From Tetradesmus obliquus (Eukaryota; Chlorophyta; Chlorophyceae; Sphaeropleales; Scenedesmaceae), in assembly GCA_030272155.1 (NCBI GenBank), contig CP126194.1, positions 6,005,501 to 6,069,500 of the forward strand: DNA of 64,000 bases, in the 5' to 3' direction. A program made the translations under genes and the position numbers. The notes beneath the pieces were generated by a model, which saw nothing but the letters and a program-made list of their open reading frames with translations, made no database searches and was not told the origin of the DNA. This document shows, piece after piece, positions 1-11,876 of the stretch (position 1 is its first letter; each line of letters opens with the position of its first letter).

Positions 1-3000
1 TGCTGCGCTGCAATGGCACATGCTGTGGCTTGGGCAGGTGCTCTGCGGCCCAGCACAAGACTTCCTCGTTCCAGCTCGCATCTGCGGGCGGCCAGTGCGG
101 GAGTTGGCATTTTCGCAGTGAGCGCAAAACATTTGGGCAGGTACAGCAAGCCACATTGCGGGCGTGTGCTGCTACCTAAGCGCATGCACCAATTCATGCA
201 TTTGGCATGTGCTGCTGTCGGTACAGAGCTGCCAGCGTGTGTGTGCATGTGACCTGCCATCACAGCACTACATGACGCATTAACTCACCTTGCAACGCCA
301 GTTGCACTGTTAGGCAGTAACCCACAGCCTCTGCTGGGTCGTGGAATGCCACCAGGAAAGCATCGCCCTCCGTAGTAACCTCATAACCACCGAAGTCGGA
401 CAGGTACTGCCGCAGCACCTTGTCATGCAGGTCAACAGCCTGAGCCGAGGGCAGTAAGCAGCACCACAGCACACATCAGGCACAGCACAGGCAGCTTTAT
501 GTCCTCTTGGTTGCCCGGCAAGGACATTCATGGCAGCTGCTTCTGCTACACTGCAGGATGATACGCAGGTCACAGAGGGAGGATTGTCATGAAAGGGCAT
601 CCGTGCATGCCAGCAGACAAGGAGGCAAGTTGCAGCTCCCCAATCCCTGCAGAACACAACCCACCTCAGCTGCCTGCTGTGTGTCCCACTCCCACAGCTC
701 GGTGCTGCCTGCAATGTCAGTGCTCACGAGCGTGACAGGCATCCTGACCTGCGGCGGCAGCGCGCGCCGCCTGCGCGCCCTCAGCACCTCGACCACCTGC
801 TTGCGCACCCATACAAAGGCAACAGCTGTCCCCAGGGCAGCTGCACCCACCACCACAACTGCACCGACCAGAAATGCCACCAGGCGCGGGTCCACCCTAG
901 GGCCCTGCAGGCAATGAGACAGGGCGGCATGGCAAAGTTTTGCTGCTGCGTGTTACTGTGGTGCAAAGTTCTTTGTGTTGGTGTGATGTACAGCAAGAGC
1001 ATCACAATGGTATGACTAACGCCATGCTGCCACACATGACTACTGTATGCATCAGATCCTGCTGTTACATGTACATCCTGCAACCATTGCACCAACACTG
1101 GAGCTTCTTGATGTTGGTGAGGAATGCCCACCTTTGCCGAGGGCTGCTTCTTGCACACCATTGCAACTGCTGAGTTGTTTGTCTCCGTGATTGCTGACGT
1201 ATATCCATCCTGGCACACACAGCCCACGAACTGATAGTAGTATGGGTCCACCAGCAACAGCGTGGTGTCCTTTCCTGTGATACCAACTACTGGGCAGGTG
1301 GCAGGTATGTGCTGCTCAGCTCCTCCGCCAGGCACCTCCAGATGCTGCAGGTGCTCAGCAGACAAACTGCAAGCACGGCACAACAAGCAGAGCAGGAAAT
1401 GTCAACTCATGTACATCACTGCATTGATGCAGCTGGCGTAGCAGCGTGCTGCAGCGACCTGGGGTGCACATGAGCAATGGTTTTGACTTGACATACCTTG
1501 TCAGCTGTCAGAGGGGCGGCGCATAGCTCACTAAGCTAGTGGCAACAACAGCATTCCATGCAGCATACACAAGGAGCCCACCAACAGTCCATAGACCTGG
1601 CACACCTGCTTATTTCCATCCAGCGCGGCACAGCTGTGAGCGCGCTGTTGCCTGCGCTGCTGCTGGCTGCCAGACGTTTAGGTTCCTGCATGCTGGTTCC
1701 CCTGGCATCAAGCAATGCCAGATGGGGCATTAGCACCAGCTGCTCTGGCAGCGTGCCCAGCAGCCTGCTGTTGCCATTCAGCCGCATCACTGCCAGGTTG
1801 TCTGCACTGCCGAGACTGCAGGGCAGTGTGCCCTCAAACCTGAATATGCATGGCAGCAAGCATGCGTGAACAGCAACTGAAAAGCCATCCAGCACCATTG
1901 CACATCACCAGAGCCAGTGCCTGGCTTGTTATGCATGTGTTTTTCAAGTTACTTGCAGGAAACACTACTAATGCTGCAGGAGCCCCTCACCAAACCCTGC
2001 TCACCTGTTGTTGCTGAAATCAAGCTCTGACATTGCCCAGCTGCCCAGCTGATCTGGCAGCTGCCCACTCAGGCTGTTGTTGCCTAGCCTCAGCACACGC
2101 AATGTGCCACCAAATGGCGGCAGAGGGCCATCTAATGCATTAAAGCTGAGGTCCAGCTCCCTGAGGTCCACCAGCAGCAGCTCTGCAGGGATGCTACCAG
2201 TCAGCTGCAGCAGGCGGGGGTGCGGCAGGCAGGTGCACACAGCAACCTTTAAGTGGCCACCATGGGCGCTGTTGCAGGTAGCAATCATGGTACTGCTCAC
2301 GGCATACATTTAATACTGCTTGCCGGCCAAAACTGACAAACACAGTAGGACAGCTGAGGCAACGTCATTTCTCTCACCCTATTCTTGCATAGATCAATAT
2401 CATCCAGTGAAGAGTGCCATCTCGTGGTGATGGTTCCAAGTGCTTGAGTGGCGTCCCCATCCGGCTGCAGCGGCTGCAGCATGCTTGTGTTGGGCAACAC
2501 CAGGGGGCCAGACAGGCGGTTGACACGCAGGCTGACGGTCTGAAGTGCTGGTGCCAGCAGCAGCTCCTGCAAGGCAATGCTGCCGCTCAATTGGTTGTTG
2601 TCAAGCTGCAGGATGCGTAGCCGCTGTGCTTGCAGGAGACCAGGCGGAATGCTGCCTGTGAGGGTGTTGTTTGACAAATCCAGTGTCGTTAAGCTGGGTA
2701 AGCTAGCCAAGGTGCCATGGAGTTGGCCATTGAGACTGCATGACGATGCAAGAAGGCCTTGCAACTGCTGGAAAGAGCCGATGCCAGTGCCGATGCTTCC
2801 TGCAAGCTGCTTGTTCCCTGCAAGGTTGACGTACAGTAGAGTGCTGGCCAGGCTGCTATTGCCCTGCTCAGTCAGCACGCTGAAGTTGCCAGCAACATTG
2901 TTCGCAGGAAGCTGCAGGGCCACGACGGTGCCTGGGCTATTGCAACAACAGCAGCAGGGCAGGTCTGCCAGCCTCCATCTGTTGTCATCCTGCCATACAG

Positions 3001-3439
3001 GTGGCTGGGGGCTGCCTGACACATTGCTACAGCAGCTGACGCCAGCCCATTTGCAGTGGTCTGTGCCACCCAACCATCCATCTGCCTGAAGCCATTGGAC
3101 ACCCTGCCATGCCTGAAACAGCAGCTGCAGCTCCGCTTTCTGTGCAACCTTTAAAGCAGCCGTTGCTGCGTAAAGCAGGAGGCACGCCCAGGGGCATGTT
3201 TTAAGGTATGCCCAAACAGCTTAGGCCAGAGGAGGCCAACATATGCTTAGGCATTGCACTTTCAGTGCAACATGTGCTCATAACAGTATTGCTGCACTAC
3301 AAAGACTGCCGACTTGTGATGCCTGCTCACCTGGATGGCCCTGTGCACACGCACACTGCTGACGTAAGCCATCCACTGCAACAAATTGCAGCCACGCGGC
3401 TGCCGTAACAAGCAGTAAGACCCGTCCGACAGATGGCAT
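1..3439 (-). CDS. LRR receptor-type class III adenylate/guanylate cyclase (3' end off window)
   Basis: Probable membrane receptor making a cyclic nucleotide. Exons read from high to low: 3439-3331, 3165-2378, 2204-2005, 1839-1606, 1366-1132, 904-665, 439-289, then beyond; all phases close. It starts at MPSVGRVLLLV, a clear signal peptide; an upstream in-frame Met lies at 3481. An LRRNT-like cap follows (HCKWAGVSC), then plant-type LRRs (for example LDLSNNTLTGSIP), a juxtamembrane region, one transmembrane helix near residues 530-555, a basic stop-transfer run, and a class III cyclase domain. The two metal-binding aspartates are visible: D585 in STDIAGS and D628 in TEGDAF, at normal spacing. 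The substrate-specifying residues lie in the part not recovered, so ATP versus GTP is open. The remaining exon(s) in 1-288 were not resolved. The LRR-helix-cyclase order recalls plant LRR receptor kinases with the kinase replaced. Confidence 0.85.
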
Positions 3440-6400
3440 GGTGGCATTGACGAAAGGACTACATTGTGCTCTGCGGGGCATGCCTCAAGAGCCAAAAGAT
3501 TATTCCATAAATATAATATCAATAGGCTCGAAGTAAGCATTACATTAAGTTGTCAGCAGGCTGACCATGTCACGATTTGGTTGGATTTGATTGTCACGTG
3601 GAGGTTCTTACCTGCTGGGTTTTGCAGCATGCACAGGATGGCTGGCGTGTAAGAAGTTGCAAGAACTTTCAGGAACCTCCGCATACTTCGGAGGTGCTGA
3701 GCTACTTCAGTGGGAGGCTACTGCACAGTTGTGGCAAGAATTACACTTAGTGGTTGCATAACTGCAAGCCTGTATTCACGAATCAGCATCCACAATGTGG
3801 AGCAACCCCTACCCCAACTCGCAGCCTAATATGCGCGCAGCAGTGACGATATGACTGCCGCGCCTGAACTGTTGAAGCATGCATTGAAGCATGGCCCTGC
3901 CAAGCTCTCACGACATGCATGTATACCCTGCACACAGACTGGCGCTGTTTGCTCAAGAAACGTGCACACTGTAATTTCACAACTCGTACGGATGCATCGT
4001 ACGAATGCACCCATGCACGAAGCACACAGAATGCTGATTCTGTGGGTACCAGCATACGCAGGTGACAGGACCAGTGCGTGGTGCTCTCAATGTGAGGGGG
4101 TTTATGGCCAGCAGCAGGAACCAGCCAGTGAGAGCGCATCATGAAGCAGGCAGCATACCAACAGCACATAGCACAAAATCCGTACTCTGGTTGGCCGCTC
4201 GCAATCTTGATGGTGTGTGCGATGGCAAGGCAACGCCAAACACACCCCGCTGGCCAATGTGCTAGCAACTGCACACGCAAGCCATGCCACCTGCTACATA
4301 CCAATCCTCTCCTCCGTCGAAAGGTCTTAGCAGCGCTATGATAGCTACTAAGCAATCCACACTCACACACACATGAACATGTCGGCATAGCCACCGGCAC
4401 TTTTGTTGAGACGCAGTGCTGATTTGCACTCGACTACAAAGCTAGAACAACAATCCTGTATGCCGCACAGGGCATCATCAGCCAGCAACAAATGCGCGGC
4501 AGCACTACAGGCTGTGATGAGCACAGCTGCAACACGAGCCACAAGAGTCCATCACTGTCTTTCTGTCCTAGTTGACATGTACCACACACCCAAATCGTCC
4601 TTTCGATGCCCTCACTGTGCAGCACTGTTGTGCATGCCTGAGTTGCTTCACCCCAAGCCACACAGATAGCAGGCGACACTGCCATCTCGAAAGCCGCGAA
4701 TGAAATGCAACCGAGGCACATGCCACGTAATGTCAGGCTGCACGATACGCCGCCTGATGCTGCCAGTCCAAAACACCCTGGCTTAGAGGGTACACGGCAG
4801 GGACCAAAACGGCAGCTATGGCACCCCACCCCACGGGCCACCTCTACTCCATGTGGCTGTATCAGCAAGCACATGGACTGCACACCCCCAGCAAAGCACG
4901 TACAGCTGCGAGCATTGACCGCTGCTGCACGCATGCATACCAGCTGCCCTGCACACTGGGATACAACCTCACGCAGCAAAACTTCAAGGTACGCTGCACT
5001 GCAGACTTGCTGCTTGGACACAACCTGCTTGGACATCCCACCTGCAGAGCCGAGATATGTCCAAGCACCATGCTGAAACAATTGCCCAGCATGCTGAAAC
5101 ATGCCATTGCAACGCAAGTCCTGCTTTGTGTGTTGATTATTGTGCACCTTGAGGGAGCGATCATATCCTTAGAGCTGTGGGCAGGCAAGAAAGCGGCAAT
5201 CAAACAGAGAGAAACAGCCACAGCACGTCTGTGAGTTGGGCCGATGACTGCCAAACGGCCGTGGAGTGGCAGCAACAATGAGGCATCTGCCTCTAGATAC
5301 ACACAGAATGCATGCTGGCACACTTGCCATGCAGGAGTGCAGCAGCAACAGCATTCACACACAAACAATGCACTGCAGGTATCTGCTGCAGACTTGAGAG
5401 CCCACCCAGAGTCTCTGGTGGTTGGTTCTGACTATCCCCGCGTTGCGCAAGAGAGCGGCAACAAGCACTGCAAACGGTGGAAGAGCTCTGCCGGCCACGT
5501 TTGTAAACAAGCCTGACATTAATGGCACAAAAGACATCACACATGCAGCCGTGCGCATTGTGCGCGCTTAAACCACGCTGCGGAGACTGTTTCAATTCGT
5601 GATGCCATGTGCAAGCAGTGTCATTGGCTGCTTGCATGGCGCCGACATGGCCAACAAAACAAAGCAAGGCAAGTAATGTAGAATGTTGCAAATTCAAGGT
5701 TACTGCAGATATATGGCTTTATGGCACAAGCGCCTCCACACAGCGTTGCACAGAGCAACGTACACTTGAGCAGCGTGCATGAGGCTGCGCCCAACTCTGC
5801 CAGCCATCTGCAATCAGTGCAGCGCAGTGAAAGGCAGTCCTTGCCATGCACGCCAGAGAAAAGGCATGCCAGTGCTACAGCCGGCGCTGAAGCACCCAGT
5901 GCTACACCAGCGCCAGGCCACAAACCTTAACATGTGATTGACAAACAAGCAATGCGTAGTCCTTTGTTGACAGCTGCGATGCGCACACGCAGGAGTACCA
6001 GCAACACCTGAGCCACCGAATCCCGCGGGTCTCCATGCATGCTGCAGCTGCTGCACTCTTACTAACCAAGGCCTTGCAGCGCTTTCTGGCACAGGCCTGC
6101 TTATTGTATTCACAAGCCCTGTTTTGAGCTGCCTGGCGATCTGGCTCATGACCTATGCATGGCTCATCAGCAGCAGCTCAGGACGTCAAAAGGCCCACAC
6201 ACACATACACGCACGCAGTTGAGGCATACGCGTCTCATGCAAGCAGCTCATACCCTACGAGCTCCAACCGCTGGCAAGTAGGCTTCCTGCACTCATCTGG
6301 CAAGATGCTACCACCCCCTAGGCACAACGTGCCGCCCTCCAACATGGACCCCAACAACGCCACCATACACAGCAGACCAAACACAGGCGCCACATCACTT

Positions 6401-6898
6401 GCACCAACGCAAGCACAGCATCAGCGTCGCATGCTGGTTATTCCTCGCTGCTGCTGCCGCGCTCTGCGCCGGCCACACCCTTGCGTGACAGTCCTTGGCA
6501 GTAGTAGTAGTTTGGTACTCGCTCTGTATTGTACGATGCCGCTCTCACAATGCCACCACACATATCCACACAGTGCCCCGCCCAGGACCCCTGCCTCTCA
6601 TCAACCACACCTGCAAACCCGCCCACCTGCTCAGAAACCCCACCAAACCCTACCAGCACCCTTCTGGCATGGCATCTGCACAAGCACCCGCCGGCTGCAC
6701 TTCACCGCAGCTCAGCAGCTTGTCTCCACTTTCCATCTTCCGTCTTCACCTCCCACCTTTCTGAACCACCAAACAACAAGCCACTGCAGCGCCACCCGAC
6801 ATCACCCCAGCTGCACTCAAGCAGCCAAAAAACTCATGAGGCAGTTGCCTTCACACAGGGATGCCCGCTTGGGATGAACATGCCCCGCAGCCGGCAGC
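3440..6898. other. Intergenic stretch, no supported gene
   Basis: This lies upstream of the cyclase receptor and beyond the 3' end of the Gln/Ala-rich gene at 6899. Open frames here are short, lack matching splice sites and do not resemble known domains. It should hold the promoter and 5' UTR of the cyclase gene; the first 100 bp upstream are relatively AT-rich. I see no RNA gene or transposon end. Confidence 0.5.
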
Positions 6899-6921
6899 TC
6901 ATGAGGCAGTTGCCTTCACAC
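6833..6921. repeat. 24-bp direct repeat, period 65, over a gene's stop codon
   Basis: The 24-bp string beginning CTCATGAGGCAGTTG occurs at 6833-6856 and again at 6898-6921. The second copy contains the stop codon and the last codons of the minus-strand Gln/Ala-rich gene; the first lies just 3' of it. A short GGGATG string also follows both copies. Confidence 0.85.
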
Positions 6922-8815
6922 CTCCAGGGATGAACACGCCAGTGCCCTTGTTAGCGATCTGCCCACTCTTCACAACATCGGCCATGGGGTGCCAGTGGGA
7001 GCCCGCCCACTTAGGGGCCTGATGCACCGGACCAGACCTGCCTCCATTGTTGCGGCCAGCACCAGACGCACCGCCCGGCCTGTCCTCTGCACCAAATGTG
7101 GCAGATTTGCGGCCTGCTGCAGCCTGCGTGGGTGAGTCACGCGCACTGCCGGTGCTCACGATCGACGCTGACGTGCGGGGAGGGCAGCGGCCGTCCGGCG
7201 TGCGTGAGAGCGGGATGTCCATCGACGAGCGCTGGTTGGTGTTGATGCTGGAGACGACTCGGTTCGCGGCGCCAACAGCAGCACTGCTCAGCCACGCAGC
7301 CTGTGCACCTGTGAGGCCAATCTGCTGCTGCATGCCTGCATTAACGCCCATAGGCGCTGCACTGCTGCTGTACAGGCTGCTGCAGGCAGTTACGTCCAGT
7401 GACATGCGCCCAGTAGGAATGCGGTTCACAGGCGCAGCACGCAGGCCGTATGCTGCCGGCTGCTGCATATGCGGCAGCGCTGGCTGCTCCATGCTCAGCC
7501 TGCTGCTGTTGGCTGCAGGCATGTACAGCGCGGACTGCAGCGCCAGCTGGTTTCCTGCAAGCTGGTTTCCTGCAAGCTGGTTTCCTGCAAGGCCAGCGCC
7601 GGCTGGCGGCAGGCCAGATGAACCAGCCAAGCCTCCTCCGCAGAACGGCCCAGTGGCTGCCGACAGTGCCGCTGCTGCTGCGGCGGCTGATGCCGCAGCT
7701 GCTGCCGCTGCTGCTGCCATGGACTGCTGCGCCGCAAAGTGGGAGCCCATAGGCAGCTGCTGTGCCCCTGTGAAGTTGCAGCTCTGGTGCCCGGTGGTGA
7801 AGCTGTTGCTGCTGCCGATGTCGAAAGCTGCCATGCGCTGTGCCAGGCCTCCCAGGTCGATGCTGTGCCTCATGGGCTGCTGCTGTGCTGCACGTGCTGC
7901 TCCAGCGGCCCAGGCCCAGTCTTGGCTGATGTCCAGCGTTGCCGACTGTGCGGGGGTCAGCAGGCTGCGCGTGACGCGCCACCACATGCACGAGAAACAA
8001 CACAAAGAGCACAGCAGACGTCAGCAATGAAGATTTCGCAGTGTGGGCGCGTGTGCAGAGGTTGCTGCGTTACTGTGATATGGCTGGATACCTGCAGCAC
8101 AGTATGCTTGCGCGAGCTTGCTGCATGCAGCTTACATGTTGCTGGGAAGTCGCCACCGCGCATGTGTGCACAGGTACATGGCTAGCAACCTGCAGCTGGC
8201 CGCTGATGCTGACATCTGCTCAGAATTCCCTTGCTGCTGCTGCTGCTGTTTCGCTCACCAGTCCATTGGCAGCGACTGGTCCAGTGACAGGGACACTGCA
8301 GGGATGATGCCGCCGCATGATGACCCCGAAGGGGTTGACTGCATCGTCTGCGACAAATGCGACTGCTGCACCACAAATGGCTCGTCTTCCAGGATTGGTG
8401 CTGCTGTGGCCTGCCCCTGCCCAGGCGGCTGCTGCCGCTGCCTGTGCAGCGCCTGTTTCATCTGCAGCAGGCGGCTGATCTCTGCATCAATGCAGTGCTC
8501 GTCCGAACTGCTTTGCGGCTGCTGTTGCTGCTGCTGCTGCTGCTGCAGGAGTGCAAAGAGCTCGGCTGTGTTTGCTGCCTCTGCAGAATGGAACAGCTGG
8601 TCGTTGCCCATGCTTCCTGCAGCATCCAGACCGAACTGGGGTGCCTGGTCTGACATGCTGCTGAATGGGGACACGTCATTTGTGCGCATCGGAGCAAAAC
8701 TGCCGCCCAACAGGCCAACAGCTGCTGCTGCTGCTGCGCCCGTGTCAGCCTCGAATGAGTCCACTGCTGCGAAAGAAGGCCATAAGCTAAACTCAGCTAC
8801 GCTCTCCACAGTCAT
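6899..8815 (-). CDS. Gln/Ala-rich protein of unknown function with GTGVFIP C-terminus
   Basis: Two coding exons, 8815-8259 and 7964-6899, give 540 residues; the donor (GACTG/GTGAGC) and acceptor (GCGCAG/C) are in matching phase. The start is the first ATG after a splice acceptor at 8816; the segment upstream looks like a 5' UTR intron. The N-terminal half is Ser/Gln-rich with a poly-Q run and a predicted helical stretch (DAEISRLLQMKQALH). The C-terminal half has a poly-Ala run, three tandem AGNQL repeats (+ strand about 7549-7592) and a conserved-looking end, WAGSHWHPMADVVKSG then GTGVFIPGG. No enzyme domain is visible. Composition suggests a nuclear or RNA-associated regulator, but that is inference. 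A GTGVF(I/L)P tail recalls motifs I have seen in uncharacterised plant proteins; homology is untested. Confidence 0.7.
7549..7592. repeat. 15-bp tandem repeat, three copies, coding
   Basis: GCTGGTTTCCTGCAA is repeated three times with no interruption. On the minus strand it encodes AGNQL units inside the Gln/Ala-rich protein, so the repeat length keeps the frame. Confidence 0.9.
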
Positions 8816-8817
8816 CT

Positions 8818-8868
<51 letters not shown>

Positions 8869-9149
8869 CAAAGCACCATGACGTCAGGTTGTGGTTGCAG
8901 GGCAACAAGTGTGTAATCTTGCCATGCTGCTGGACGGCATGTTTGCACGACAAATGCAAGCCAACGCCAGTTGGCACATAGCCTGCAATTGCATATCCGT
9001 CAGTTAACTTTAGGTGCCAGTCACAGGCGCGTGGCTGGCTGTTGTGAAGCTGTGGTGGTACCACTGCCATCATCAAGGCTGCTGGTCTGCCACAGCAGCT
9101 CATAGCAGGGCAGCTGCTGCAACTGCCCACATCAACGACCTCCACTGAC
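8816..9149 (-). other. Probable 5' UTR intron of the 6899-8815 gene
   Basis: A donor (GGAAG/GTCAGT on the minus strand) sits at 9149 and an acceptor (CTGCTGCAG) ends at 8816, one base before the ATG. The putative leader exon above 9149 contains no ATG in the minus direction for more than 100 bp. The acceptor is preceded by an uninterrupted (CTG) tract that would serve as its pyrimidine tract. Confidence 0.5.
8818..8868. repeat. (CAG)n microsatellite, about 17 units
   Basis: An almost pure CAG run on the plus strand. For the minus-strand gene it reads (CTG)n and ends in the CAG of the splice acceptor in front of the start codon. Confidence 0.95.
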
Positions 9150-11817
9150 CTTCCTGACTCGCCAGCTCCGTTTCAGCTGCTTTGGCTCCTGCTGATGCTG
9201 CTTTGGGCTGATTGCTGCCCAGCGCCTACTTTATCTCTCGGTTGCCTGCAGTTGGGCCAAGAACGCAAAGCACAAGGTATGTCAGCTAAAGTGATGCACA
9301 GAGCATACGATGAACTACTGTTATGGGCGCTTGCTGTGGTGGGCTGCCCGCTTCCACTTATCTTTCACCGGCCACCCCAGGTCAGCTGGCAGGTCGACCA
9401 TGGCATGAACAAGCCAATCTAAGCAAAAAATTCATAAGAAAGTGCCGTGATGCGGCAAGAGCAGCCCTCTTTTCAGAAATCGCAAGACGCGCTGACAGAC
9501 CGAAATATCCAGCGATCGAGCACTTTAGGCTGCCACCTGAGCACACAGTAACATAAGCAAAAGCATAGTTCGCTGCTTACCTCCTGCTTTATTGCCCTCA
9601 AGTTTTTACGGAAGGATACTGCTTGCAAGCTGGTCGGCTCTCACGGCTGCAATCAATGTTTAGATACGACTATCTACAGCTCCTCGCTAGCGGGTGGCAC
9701 CACGCATGCCAATGGCGGGGCAGGGGACGTCACCACCAAACCCCCGGAGTTAGACCTCGCTGATTTGGTAGCAAGGATGGCAATCGCGGCAACTTTGACA
9801 GCCAAAGAAACAATCTGGAAAGCAGATTTTGTTTTGACAACGATGAGCTGACTGTAGCTTCGCGTGCTGTTCATTCTAATGTGGCATATCATGCAGCGTG
9901 GATGCACGCCCTACTCCTACCTAGGACACATCTAAGACTGCACTCAAGTTAAAATCAATATCCGTTAGCCCCAAGCTTAGCTTCGCCGTGTAGCATGGTC
10001 GTCGAATTGCACTTGCAGGTGTGGGGCTTCACCAGTGTATGAGAGCTGTATCCGCCCCGGCGGCGTACGAATATGGTCTGTATTACCAGTTTAAAAGCAT
10101 ATTTTGAGCACGAACACAGCCAAAAGCAGCCAGGTCGTGCCCTAACCCATTGAAAGCACGTTACTTGGCCAAGAGCACTGTGAGGCTGGCGAAAAAATGC
10201 ATGATGTCTAAAAAGCATCAAAACAACTCTCTCTAGCAACGATGTAATAAGCAGCTGAATCATCCCAACAGCATCACCCTGCTGCATGCAGGTGGACACA
10301 AGAAGCAAGTGAGAAGCACAGCTGCAGCCCCGCAGGAGGAAAGCAAGCAAAAGCGGAGTCGCCTAAACTTCAGCTACGCGTTCCAATGTAAACGTCCACT
10401 GCAGCAGCTTGCCTGATTGCTACATGCAGTCCTGAGCGTACCATAACTACGGTGTAACTTGGGTGACATGGGTTGCCAAATCACCCAATTCTGCAGCTGG
10501 ATGTGCGTGGCAGGGCATGCCGCGGGCCGTTTATGCGATGACACAGCGCCAGAAAGCAGACTACCCAGAAACATCATGCACACCACCCTCCTCATGCAAG
10601 CTCCGTAACAAACAGGTGCCTTGTTTCGTTCAACAACTACTAGTTGGTAGCACCAGCCTCCAGCACAGCAGCGCACAGCTGGTTTAAACCAAGCACAAAC
10701 ACACCACAAGTGTTCAGGCATATTTATTGCTGTGAGAGTGGCTCTAAGATGAGCCGCTTCCAGCAGTTGCGCAGCGCAATAAGCATGGCGGCACGGAGGA
10801 AATTAAACTACCTGGGTGCCAGTCTCAATCAAACAATCAACCGCTTTTGTTAGCGGGGCACATTATTCCGGCCGGGTAAAGGATCTCACCGCTTTGGCGC
10901 AGGTCCCAAGCCCTGCAGCAACACAACCCATAAAAGTGCCTGCCCCCGCCCTAAGGTTTGAAGGCGCAACTCAGGCTATGGCAGGTGCGCACCACTGGCA
11001 AGCAGCCTTTGCAGCTTTTGGGCTGTGTAGGTCATCGTAGCAGATCGTGCAGGAGACACCACTAGTACACCACTGCACTGTCCAGCGCCACTGCAGCCTG
11101 CAGCAGTGCTGCACACAGCGCAGTGTGGTGAGCAGTGCTGACTGGTTGGTCTGCTGCTGTCATGCACCGCAGCTCCACGCAAGTCAAGTAACCAGCAAAG
11201 AAGCTGTCTCACAGTTCGCGAGTGCTCCTGGAAACTCAAATCAACCAAGCCTGGTGTGGACAGCCAGTCCTACTGTCGCGGTGGCTATGCGGTGCATGCC
11301 AGCTCGCCAGCGCCGTCGTCCGCTGCAAACATGCTTAATACAGAATGTACTAAAAATCACATGCAGTTTGTGCTCAGCAATTTCTCACAGATCCGTCCGT
11401 CGTCATGACGACGATTCGTCCTGGTCCGTCCTGGCTGCACAGGTTCGTGAGCTCCATTGCGTTATGGAGACCACGAGTTCGTTTGAGTTGATAGAGTGCT
11501 TACTTTTGCATCAAGACGTTAACGTAGGAGGGCGATGGTAGCAGCAGCCACGGGAAGCCGTCTGACCAGCAATATTGGGCGCCAGTTGACGGAAATTATG
11601 CTTTGAGGGCGATAGAAAACTTGTAGCTTGCGTTTCGCAGTCAATGTGGCCTGCGGCGTGCCCAGTAGCTGCAGCAGGATACGATGCACATGGGTGTCTG
11701 GTCGCGAGGAGCGCCAAGTCGCAGCACAGCACACAAGCGCAGCCTTTCCATGACAGCTATCAAAAACGAAGCATTGCACGCAGCTAATATGGATTCATCT
11801 GAGGCACTCCACTGTTT

Positions 11818-11876
<59 letters not shown>

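Noticed and set aside
7047-8030. 327-codon plus-strand frame opposite the 6899-8815 gene
   Set aside because: It is an antisense shadow of a GC- and CAG-rich exon, with no splice or domain support of its own.
9674-9907. Minus-strand frame with a hydrophobic stretch as a small membrane protein
   Set aside because: No neighbouring exon in phase, no family likeness, and its length is within chance for this composition.
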